Source: Acanthococcus lagerstroemiae (lineage: Eukaryota; Arthropoda; Insecta; Hemiptera; Eriococcidae). Taken from it: a stretch of 64,000 nt of DNA. The position numbers and the translations under genes are program-made. The notes below the pieces were generated by a model. The model did no database searches and was not told the origin of the DNA. It saw only the letters and a list, made by a program, of their open reading frames with translations. The stretch covers positions 8,415,683-8,479,682 of the forward strand of contig CM063108.1 in assembly GCA_031841125.1 (NCBI GenBank). Reading direction: 5' to 3'. How positions within the stretch are numbered: position 1 is the first letter of the stretch; every line of letters begins with the position of its first letter. Below are positions 44,745 to 54,308 of this stretch, one piece after another.

Positions 44745-46576
44745 TGAGAGAAAATCTTATATGCGAACTGAGAAAGGCCACTAAGAAAAGAATGAGAGAG
44801 GACATTCGCAACTATGAGAATGACATTGTGAGGGAGATCATTGAGGAGAACTGGTCGAGTAAAAAGGTAAGAAAGGCGTTAAGCCGGGGGAAACACATAC
44901 TACCAGCGGTGTATTCGGGAAAAGACGAGAAAAAGGTGTACAAGAGAGAAGAAATCATGAAGGAGGCCACCGAATTCTACATGGGGCTCTTCGCTGACCC
45001 CAGCGATGGAAATCAAGGAACAGCAAATGAGGAAAAGCAACTAAACTGGCGTGTCAGGGAGGAGTCGCCCGAATTCATGGTGGAAGAGTTGCAAAAAACA
45101 CTATGTACCTTGAAAACTGGAAAAATAGCCGGACCAGATAAATTAGAAAATTCAATACTAAAAATGGTGGCCGGCACAATAGCAGCATTCCTAACAAAAT
45201 GTTTTACTTAAATAATTCCAGAAAACTACGTCCCTAAACAATGAATACAATCAGAGATCGTATTACTACATAAAAAGGGTTCAAAAAGTGATCTTAACAA
45301 TTACATACCAATAAGCTTGAGCTCCAACGTTAGCAAAATATTTGGGAAAGTTCTGAAGAACAGGATTTATAGAATACTGGATGAACACTACCCGAGGGAA
45401 CAAGCGGGATTTTGAAAGGGGTACTCGGCCGTCGACCATATATTCACTTTAAATCAAATAATAGAGAAAGCGAGAAAGTATGATATACCACTGTACCTGC
45501 TGTTCATAGATTTTAATCAGGCTTTCGACTCGGTAAAACACAGTTCGGTCTGGGGAGCACTAAACAACCAAGGGGTAAAAAAGGACATAATAGAAACTTC
45601 AAAAAATGGTACGAGGGGGCAACGGCATATGTAAAACTAGATATTGAAGGGGAAGAATTTGAGATTCAGAGAGGGGTCAAACGGGGCGACCCACTGTCGC
45701 CCAATTTGTTCACGGCAGTTCTTGAAGAAATTTTTAGAAAACAAAATTGGGAGGAAAAAGGCTTAAGGATAAATGGTCAGGGGCTGAGTAACCTGCGCTT
45801 CGCCGACGACATCGTCCTTATGAGTAATAGCATGGAGGAGCTGAACCAGATGACTAGGGAACTTTGCGAAGAGAGTAGGAAGGTCGGACTTAGCATGAAT
45901 TTCTCGAAGACGAAACTGATGACGAACAGGGAAAATGGAGAGTGTTGGCTGGAGGAGCAAAAACTGGAAAAGGTAGATGAGTACAAGTACCTCGGGCAAA
46001 CAGTGGCAATAACGGAAAGATGGAAACAGGTGACGAAAGAAAGAATTGCAAGTGCTTGGAAAGGATTTTGGTCGAACAAAAAAAATATTTGATAGAAAGC
46101 TGTCTCTAAAGGCGAAAGTAAGAGTACTGGAGCAGTGTGTAGGTTCCTCCTTACTCTATGGAGCATAAACGTGGGCGCTGACTGTGTCTCAAAGGAAAAG
46201 GATTAGGAGAATATTCATTAGAATGTTGCGCAGATTGATGAAAGTAAAAATAAGTGATAAAATAAAAATAAAATCAATTTTGGCGAAAACCGGGGCAAAA
46301 AATATAGAGTGGGCGGAAACTAGACTAAAGTTCAGCTACGCGGGTCATATAACTAGGGAGAAAAGCAAGTGGACGAGGATATCAGAAGAATGGGGCCCTA
46401 GGTATCTTACCAGGAAACGGGGGAGACCCCCAACAAGATGGAGGGATGAACTAGTGAAAAATTTTGGCATCTTGTGGATAAGAGTACGTAAGGATAAAGA
46501 GAGATGTGTAAGAACGGTCAAAGCCTATGCCCGAGACCGGGTGGACTTGGCAGCAGGGCGGCTTCTAAAAAAATGA
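44745..46576 (+). mobile_element. RTE-type LINE, RT domain and C-terminus (5' truncated)
   Basis: The plus strand reads: KKVRKALSRGKHILPAVYSG, TGKIAGPDKLENSILK near 45110, then SDLNNYIPISLSSNVSKIFG near 45290, EQAGF-stop-KGYSAVDHIFTL near 45400, IDFNQAFDSVKH (motif A) near 45510, RGDPLSPNLFTAVLEEIF near 45690, LRFADDIVLMSN (motif C, intact ADD) near 45795, and KYLGQTVAI near 45985. The C-terminal part (46184-46576) includes AGHITREKSKWTRI and RGRPPTRWRDEL. The QAGF-KG-S--DHI and KYLGQ-V blocks are typical of the RTE clade. Several stops and frameshifts; the endonuclease is absent. Confidence 0.88.
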
Positions 46577-47640
46577 AAAATAAATGCGAAGGAGCCCATT
46601 GTTTTCAAATATATGACCTTATATTGTGCCTGTTGATACTCTTAAATTGAAACCTCTTCCGCCTCTCCTGGTGCCATAATTTTCCAAATCCTAACCAGCT
46701 TTTTATTTTCATAGCATTTGTTGTTAGACATGCTGTAGTAGTAGCTTTTTCTCCTGGGTTCCAGAATTCATTTTAATAGTTATTTTCCTTCCCCCTAAAC
46801 CATTCAAACTCTACAAGGGAGGGGCTAATTCCGGTTTCTCTAATTTTCCTCAAGTTCCAAATTCTTTACGAGATTCTAAATTCAGTTTTTCGTACAGGAT
46901 AGCTAACTAAGCTCTGAGTCGCTGATTTCGAATATAGCCTCAGATTTTTATCCGACCCCTTCCAGAGCACTGTCGTAATACGAATTCAGCTTCTCCGGCG
47001 AAAAATTGCTCGAAGTGTCGAAATAGGGGTGGTTTTGTGTCACTGATTTCGAATATCGCTTCCAGTTTTTAATCTGGACCCAATTTAAGCTCCTGTGCTT
47101 TTTCAGTTGACAATTTTTTACGACGTTATTTTCTCCTAACAACACCTCGAATAAATAAAAGTTTATTTTTACCCTATTCGGTAGCTCTAATTAGAAAGGG
47201 TAAATTTCGAGTCAACCGTTGCTTGCCCTATGCTCGTGCTACCTCATATTGGTCGCACCAGGAGGGACAGGATCCACAAATTACCCCTAAAATCGAATAC
47301 AGCGACCTCGAAAACCTATAATCCAATTTTCGAATTTTATTCTTTCACACCCCCCCCCCCTTCTCGGTCGGCATTAAGTCACACGAAAAAAAAAATCTAT
47401 GAAGTTGTTAATTGACATCGCACCACGCTGCACCCCATAGAGCGCGTTTTCATTTCCATCATTAAATTTTTAAACCCCCTTTGCCACACAACGGTAGTAA
47501 AACAAAAGGTTGTGGAGTGATAGACGATATTCGCCGCTCACGATGTTCGAAATAATTTGACCCCCTCCCCCCTGTGCATGTGTAATTGGTATTTGAAGAG
47601 TCTGGAAAACCTGGAAAAGTCAGGGGAAAATCATTTCCGA
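46577..47640. other. Unclassified; two ~120-bp repeat units near 46919-47080
   Basis: The segments near 46919 and 47039 share ctgatttcgaatat-gc-tc-ga-ttttta and are 120 bp apart. A C11 run lies near 47350. The segment 47590-47660 (ggaaaagtcagggg, then gacaccctgg) is a fragment of a cagggtgtc-end MITE. I see no gene. Confidence 0.4.
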
Positions 47641-47699
47641 ACAAGAATGGACACCCTGGTGTAGCTTGGATGGGTCTGATACTGGTTAATATGAACTAG

Positions 47700-49440
47700 G
47701 GGGCTTCGCCCCCTGGCCGCTTCGCGCCTCGTCCTACCGCCACAGTCCTCAGTGTTTGGTCTGAAACTTTTGTTACTGAGTTGAGGTTTGCTTTGTGCTT
47801 CTTTTGCTCTCCCTCTATCAGCGGTCCTCAGTCTTCCACCATGAACCCCCTTCCATCCTTTCTTCATCACGAGCCTCCTCCTCCTCCACCACGACCCCCT
47901 CGTTGACCGTGGCTGCTCTCCACCTCCTCGGTCACACCTCAACAGTTGCAGCCCTCCTCAGCCACAAACTGCTCCCCCCACAATGGCCATAGTCCTCCAC
48001 CTAGTCTCCCCCGATCACCCTCTTCCACCCCAAGTGCCCTACATTAGGACCACGTCCTTCGACCACCCCACACCACTATGGCCTTCAATTCTGTTCACGT
48101 ATCACCCCCCCCCACCAAGACCTCTTGACCCATCACTACGACCAGTCTTCCCCTTCCGCGGCTCCATCTCCCTACGGCCTTCTCGCTCAACCACCTCGAA
48201 GATCCCAGGAGCTTCCACCACCATGACCACCCCTCCCCCTCAAGATCCCCTCCCTGGGACCAGAACCTTCCGCACCATGGCCTTCATTCGCCTTCCCGGC
48301 CGCCTCTCTCACCAAGAACTTCCTCCTCCACCAGGACCCCTTCCTCACTATTATCCCCCTCCCCACTCGGGGCCTTTACCTCCCTCTACAGTCCCCGCCA
48401 ATTCCGTGGTTTTCCGCCCCTTTAGGAGCTCCCTCCTCTACCATGAGTACCTCTTACACCCGCGGGCCTTTATCTACCAAAATTTTACTACCCTTCTAGG
48501 ATCCTCACCCACCACTACCTCCTCCTTCCTCAATGGCCACCCTCTCCTACCAAGGATTTCCTCTCCCACGAGGACCTCTCACCCACCACTACCCCCTGGG
48601 CTTCATCGCCCTTCAGAGCCCCTGTCCTCACTATAGCCCTCCAACCCTCTTGAAGATCCCTGACTATCCACCCAAGAGCTCTCATAACCAGAGATGTGCA
48701 AGATCTAGATCAATAATGATCTTAGATCACAGATCACATAAAATTTTGATCTTTGATCTGATCTCAGATCATTGATCTTTTTTCAGATCATTTTTTTTTT
48801 TTTTTAGAAAATACCAGATCAGATCATCAGATTATTTTTCTGAGATTTTTTTGAAAAATCAAATTAGTCCTAGAAAGTATCAAGTTTTAGGTGTTCTCTT
48901 GTTATTTCTTTGTGAATTGTGAGTTTGTGACGTTATAAATCCCTAAAAAACGTACGGTACAATATCGATTATGATTATGAATTAGAAGAAAGAGAATTAT
49001 ATTTTGATCTATGATCTGATCTCTTCGCCAAAAAAACTTATTATAGATCAGATCTTTTTTTGCTTGGAGATTTGATTTTTCTGAAGAATATCAGATCATT
49101 TGGAATGTGATCTGATCTTAGATCCATTTCCTGTTGGTGATCTGGATCTGATCTGAGATCATTTAGTTTGTGATCTTGCCCATCTCTGCTCACAACCATG
49201 ACCACCCCTCCCCTCGAAAGCCCTTCCCTCTCAAGACCCCACCCAGCCACCAGCTCCTCCCGCACCACGACCATTTCTCTCCCTGGTCCCCTCTCTCACC
49301 AAGGACTTTCTCCTCCACCAGGTCCTCTTACTCATCTTAACCTCTCGCCCCACCAAAGGCCACCATCTCCGCCCACAGCCCACGCCCCTACAGGGGCCCT
49401 CCTCACCCTTCTGGAACTCCCTCCTTAACCATGAACCCCC
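47700..49440. repeat. Pyrimidine-rich degenerate minisatellite, split by a MITE
   Basis: The plus strand is strongly C/T-rich from about 47840 to 48688 and again from 49189 to 49440. A loose unit like ctcaccaaggactt-ctcctccaccagg recurs (48306, 48550, 49289), with accactatggcc words near 48070 and 48280. A 217-codon Pro-rich frame (47983-48636) is a by-product. The element at 48689-49188 inserted into the array. Confidence 0.7.
48689..49188. mobile_element. 500-bp hAT MITE dense in GATC
   Basis: Ends cagagatgtgcaagatct and its near-complement gatcttgcccatctctg are inverted repeats with few mismatches. Flanks ctcataac (48681-48688) and ctcacaac (49189-49196) are an 8-bp TSD with one mismatch. 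Both arms are crowded with gatctgatct and gatcatt words, about 30 GATC tetramers in 500 bp, giving extensive self-complementarity. No coding capacity. Confidence 0.85.
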
Positions 49441-50406
49441 TCCTGAGGGTAGGCTACCTCTGGAAAATTGAGCAATTAAGGGGCAGGGTAGGCAACCCTC
49501 AGCGACTTTATATCTTGGAGATTATCGGTAGTTATGTCATTTTACGTATTTTTATGTCTTATCATGTCGGTTATGTCTGAAAACTTGGAGATCTTTTATG
49601 TTAGAACAGATTATGTCCTTGAAAGTAGCTGATCTGCCCCTTCAATTTTTCCAAGTTTTAGGTAGGCAACCCGCAGTGAGTTTTTTCTTTCAGGAGGGGG
49701 GGGAGTTTTGGTTTTTAATATATAGAGAGATTATAATCAGTCTACACAGTAAGTGCGGCTGAATAAGGGTGTTAATCGAGTCCCGATCCAGTCTGAATGG
49801 GATCTAAAAGAGCCCGAATTAATCTTGACAAATCTCAACTTTCTCGACCGTTTCCGATGAGTCTGGATGGGTCTTCGCACAGTGAATTGTGTGTTTGAAC
49901 ACTCGGTAACAAGACTCCAGATGAAATTCACCTGAGTCGGGACGAGTCGTATAACAGATTTTCTCTATCTTGAATGAGGTCTCAACGGATCAGAGATATT
50001 CGTGAATCATGATGCTCAATTGAAACGTGGCACGTATGCGTCCGGAATGAGGCACCGCTCGTGCGACATCGACGACCGAGTTTTTCTAGTTTGAACTTCG
50101 GCTTACAATATCCATCTGCTCTACTGGTTGCCGAATCTGGCATACGACTGCAACGTAGACATGGATAAGGCTGCGGACACGCTAATTCAGTGAGTCATTT
50201 ATGAAGAAGTCTGTACCTCTGTATACAGTGAATCACCGCGCCATGTGAACTAGGACGAAATGCGAACGGGGTCTCATCGTACAATCGTACATACGTCGGT
50301 TCTGGTTTAAACGGACTCGCTAATTTATTCCGAAACTGGTTGTCAAATGTTCAAACTCGTTTCGATATTTATTTCGTTTTCGTTTTTACCAAATTATGCG
50401 CGCATG
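49441..50406. other. Unique DNA leading into the duplicated block
   Basis: There is a pair of similar gtaggcaaccc segments near 49449, 49489 and 49661. From 49735 to 49990 loose gagtc/gtctgaatgg words recur. CpG rises from about 49980 and continues into the duplicated unit. No gene is recognised. Confidence 0.35.
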
Positions 50407-50546
50407 TATGTATTCCGCCCGAGTCGACTGCGGAGATGAAATGCGTGCGAGTAGAAAATTAGTCTAAACGTAATTGAGAATCGAGTGATGATCGTCCATC
50501 GTGGTCGGCGCGTTTGTCCGTTCCGATCGGGGTATCGGTGCCGGCG

Positions 50547-50822
50547 ATGGCGGTGGGCTCTCGCATTCACACGAATGGCCCCGGCTGGCGGCTACAGCGA
50601 CCGGGCCGGTGCGGTTCTCCCAAATGCGGACGGCACGAGGACGGGTTCATGATGGCTGATGGCATTTCTGCAAGAGTGCGAGGCAGCGAGGGATGGTCGA
50701 GGAGCGATGACGCTATTTATAAAACCGCCGTAATAAATGTGCGCGAAGAAGTGACGCGTGTCGCAGATACGTTAATTTTGGCGGCAATGCGAGAACGTGT
50801 GCGAGGTACGGTGTACCCGTAA
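50547..50822 (+). CDS. Hypothetical 91-codon ORF, possible first exon (unit 1)
   Basis: An ATG frame in CpG-rich DNA reads MAVGSRIHTNGPGWRLQ at the start and MRERVRGTVYP at the end. The stop overlaps a strong splice-donor word ccc|gtaagt (50819-50824), so the frame could instead run into an intron. The unit-2 copy at 54449-54724 differs by one synonymous change (GCA to GCC). I recognise no domain; it could be UTR or chance. Both copies are conserved, but the duplication is too young for that to mean much. Confidence 0.2.
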   Translation: MAVGSRIHTNGPGWRLQRPGRCGSPKCGRHEDGFMMADGISARVRGSEGWSRSDDAIYKTAVINVREEVTRVADTLILAAMRERVRGTVYP

Positions 50823-51906
50823 GTGGTGCGCTGCATTTTAATGGCCGATTGATTATTCATTTGGCAAGTCGAAATCACCATTATAGGTGTTGTATTCGAG
50901 TTTCGAGGCTGCTCCCTCTACTTCTGTCTGCGAATGGAAAGGTCAAGCGAAGCGTGAAGTCGCTGTTTGTGGAAGCGAATAGCCGAGTGTGTGAACGCGG
51001 TTCGCGAGGTGAGAAGTAGCGAAGGACGCGGCGCTTTCCCGCTGTCGACGATTCGGTCTCGGAAGATTCGTTGGAGCGCGGTTATGCTCTCGGAAGCTAA
51101 AATGGATGGACGTGTATCGGAAATCGATTTTGCAGATACACCGGCACGTGTTGTGTGGGTTCGGGGTACAGACGACCTTCTGTTGGTGATTTGGGCGCCT
51201 GATACGGAGTACAGGATGAAGTACGTGGTCCAGATCTGCGTCTTGAATGTTAGGCAACGGAGTGATGGAATGAACCGGTCACGTGCTAGTGTGCTTCCCT
51301 CTGATTTCTCTCAAATTCGGACACGAATGCCATTGGCATACTCGTTATCCCGTCCCCGCGTTCAAGGTCAATCTCTTCTTGGAGATGATTTCAATGTATT
51401 CAGTCTGTTTAGTTTATTGGAAGGTTTGTAGTTTAATAACTCGTGTTCCTCTTTACAACCGTGTTATTCATCTGTGGTCAACTTGTGAAAGAAACCACTG
51501 GAATTTCAGACTTCTGATTAGAATTTTGTCAAAGTGATCTTGTGAAAGCGGAGGGGAGCGACTCGCCAGCAATGAAATAAAAGTTTAATCGGTAATGTAC
51601 TCATTCCGAGTCTTAATTTTGACAGAACTTCTTTCAGATTTTTCAAGTCTGGTGACATTTCCGCCGTGTTCGGTAACACGTCCGGAAGATTTATTAGCTC
51701 GGTCATTGTTCAGTCCCGTATTGGTTGTCTTCCAACGTACGTAAACTTTTAGTGGATTGTATTGAAGCCTTTTGAACGCCACTATGGACCACTATCCTGC
51801 GTTTCACCAGTTCAAAAGCTCCAGTTAGCCAAACGACTGCCAGATCCTCAGCATGGTAACATTGAGGTAACTTTGGTTATCTACAATTAAGCTTTCTGAT
51901 TGGCTG

Positions 51907-52371
51907 ATGCATCGCCACGGTTTCAGTCCAGTGGGTGGCGCTTTTAGGCTTTTAAAATTGTGGCGATTTTACGTCGCCTCCTATCAGTCGGGTGCCTCGA
52001 ATTACGTTTTTGAAACAGTTCAAAATTATTGGTGGAATTCTATCATTCGGTTCATTTCTTATAGCGTTTTGGTTGCCCGTATTCGCTTCTATTTTTCCCT
52101 AGTTTGTGAAACGTTTTCAGTTGCATGTTACTCCAACTTATATGTTGTTGATCCCAGCTTTATTGTGTTCACTCGTGGCTATGTATTTTGTATATACATT
52201 ATGTTGCGCTCTTTATGTGCTCATTGCTCCCACACGTATATAGAATCGTTTCCGGCACTGTACCGTACACTTCGAATAAAATTAGTCATTTCATATTTCA
52301 GTCGTCGTGCGTTCGTTACACGATTTTTTTTCACGGCACGATGCTCGCTCATATGTTATGTAACTGTTTAA
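51907..52371 (+). CDS. Hypothetical 154-codon ORF (unit 1)
   Basis: An ATG frame rich in Tyr, Phe, Cys and Ser, with possible hydrophobic stretches around residues 45-75 and 90-110. No domain or relative is recognised. The duplicate at 55809-56273 has one amino-acid difference (Tyr to Cys) and one silent change. An AT-rich intronic or intergenic origin is as likely as a gene. Confidence 0.15.
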   Translation: MHRHGFSPVGGAFRLLKLWRFYVASYQSGASNYVFETVQNYWWNSIIRFISYSVLVARIRFYFSLVCETFSVACYSNLYVVDPSFIVFTRGYVFCIYIMLRSLCAHCSHTYIESFPALYRTLRIKLVISYFSRRAFVTRFFFTARCSLICYVTV

Positions 52372-53389
52372 TTAGAAAACAGCGAAAAACATGCGCATAA
52401 TCTTTCATGGAGACATTGATTACCGATGCGTTAGTCTCTTTCGGTTGAGGTAATCATTTTATGCGTTTCCTCGGCTTGGGCATCGAAGAGGAGGGGGTGG
52501 GGCCTAAACGAAGTTAATAGAAAATACAAACGCTACCCGGGTGATATGCACGCGTGCCAAATTGGCCCCGGGACACCGCACCACTTATCCCGGAAATACC
52601 CGGAATGGGCCTGCGTCAGGATAGGGAAAGATAGATTGAATGCAGAATCAGAAGTGGAAAAATTAAGGATGATTTGGGGGGTGAATGATTATCATTGGGA
52701 ACGAAAAGTACATATGGAAATGGGCGAGAAAGTCTTTCCCTGAATGTCTTGCTCACAGGTAATGTTGTGGATTTAGCAATTTTCATAATTTGAAAAAATC
52801 AGAACATAGTGGCGCAGCCAAGAGGGAGGTAGTGTTGAGGGATGTGCTAAAACTAGGAAAACACTAGTTGATGAAATCGCGAAGGAAAGGAGATCCAGAC
52901 CCGCTGACCCGACACCTGGCCTGGCTATGCCACTTTCGGAACATGGTAATTTATTTGGAACTGTTGATTGAAATTTTGATTGCTGATACTTGGAAGAGTC
53001 GAACGCCATTGATAAAATTTTAAAATGATGACTAATTGCCCTATTTGCTATGAAAATTCTTGAAATCAGTCACCTGGGTCGCGGTAAGATCTGAGCTTCA
53101 ACATTCGAAGTCTGTACTTCAGTATATGTCGGATGTAATGCAATCCAAATTTCTATTAAGACTAGTCGAGACTCATTCAAACCCGTTTATGCTCATTCAG
53201 ACTCCTTAAAGGCTCGTTTAGACTTATCCGGACTCCGGTAAGATTAGATTAGATATTCAGAATCACTTTAAACTCATTCAGACTCATCCAGTCTCAGCAG
53301 AAATTGATTCATTCATTCAGAATCAGTTGAGATCTGAGATTCATTCACAGTGTAGATTTTTTCAGACTTACCTGGATCAACTCAATTCA

Positions 53390-54034
53390 GTTCAGTACAT
53401 TATCCTTTATTGAAAACCATTATAACATATATTTACATGTTATCTATGGTTATAGGGCTCGCCCCCCCTCCCGGCTCATAAAGAGCAAAGGATTCCTGTA
53501 AGCGCTCCCATTCTAGTCTGTGGATGGCTATTTTTTGAAAATGTTGACTAACAAAGAATCTATATCATCCGCCCATCTTGTTTTTTAGTGTCCCCGGTTT
53601 CTTTTGTGTTCGAAAGGTTGCCAGAAGGTTGTAGAATATGTCCATCTTTTGTCTTTTAATCTTGGAATGCGCCCTGCCCATCCCTATTTTAGCCGCCTCT
53701 GGGTCAACTAAGATAACCCAATTATATTAAGATTCTGTTAAGAGTCATTTAGCCTCATATGGGGCTAAGATTTGTTCAGAATCTTGGACTCTTTCAAAAT
53801 CTGTTCCTCCCCCGTTCTTGTTGTGCAGTACGGATACCCCTTGGGAGAACGGGGTTCTCTTGAACTAAAATAACTCATTCTGATTCTCGTGAGACTAGGT
53901 TACTTGGTTCTTATTCGGATTCGTTCAGACTCTTTCAGTCTCTACTTAGACTCGTTCAGAAGCGAAGTTCTAGAAAAGGTTGGGGGGGGGAGCTTACACA
54001 CTTTTCTGAGTTGTCAAAATCGGATCAGTTTGTA
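53390..54034. other. Segment present only in unit 1 (645 bp)
   Basis: It contains a LINE-D tail (53391-53697, minus: LVSQHFQKIAIHRLEWERLQ) and part of the gactcattcag array (53700-53960), then a G-run near 53980. In unit 2 the flanks join as ctcaattca|aactgaaac with about 1-2 bp of homology at the joint. A deletion in unit 2 explains this better than an insertion in unit 1, because the segment is a composite and has no duplicated ends. Confidence 0.8.
53391..53697 (-). mobile_element. LINE family D, 3' end fragment, second copy
   Basis: Homologous to 4480-4865 and in the same orientation, but without that copy's internal 70-bp duplication. The C-terminal tail is read as KMDIFYNLLATFRTQKKPGT and EWERLQESFALYEPGG. 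It ends abruptly near 53697. Confidence 0.65.
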
Positions 54035-54308
54035 AAACTGAAACGATGATTTTTTTTCCGTTATTTTTTTGGTTTATTGATTTCAAATTTTCCTGTTCGC
54101 AAAATAAATGTTTTGTTGGAAAAATTAGCCCCTCCAGCAAGTCTCTTTTATGCATCCGTGAGGGGAGCACGCAGAAAAGGGAACCTTCACATATTTTTGT
54201 CAGTTGGTAAAATTGTCCTCAAGAAAGAAGAGTAGAGCGTCGGAGCTGAAGGAGTAAACATTTTTTATTATTTTTCATTTCTGATTACGTATTGAGACTT
54301 TCACCTTT

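Larger units (their letters stand above)
50407..54308 (+). repeat. Tandem duplication, unit 1 (3902 bp)
   Basis: It starts at tatgtattccgcccgag and is followed head to tail by unit 2 starting with the same sequence at 54309. I count about 22 substitutions and a few short indels over about 3.26 kb shared, so divergence is under 1% by eye. The first 1 kb is CpG-rich; the last part is the gactcattcag array and AT-rich DNA. Unit 1 has a 645-bp segment (53390-54034) that unit 2 lacks. The duplication joint has at most 1 bp of homology. Confidence 0.95.

Noticed and set aside
47983..48636. 217-residue Pro-rich protein
   Set aside because: The frame lies wholly in a C/T-rich minisatellite, which rarely makes stops in this frame; no domain, signal or neighbouring exon supports it.
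50967..51431. 154-codon plus ORF in duplicated unit as a coding gene
   Set aside because: The two copies differ at four amino acids out of a handful of base changes, with no sign of synonymous bias; it starts without an ATG at its 5' end.
53157..53390. CRISPR-like array in the gactcattcag region
   Set aside because: The word is short, degenerate and irregularly spaced, there are no uniform spacers and no cas genes, and the genome is animal.
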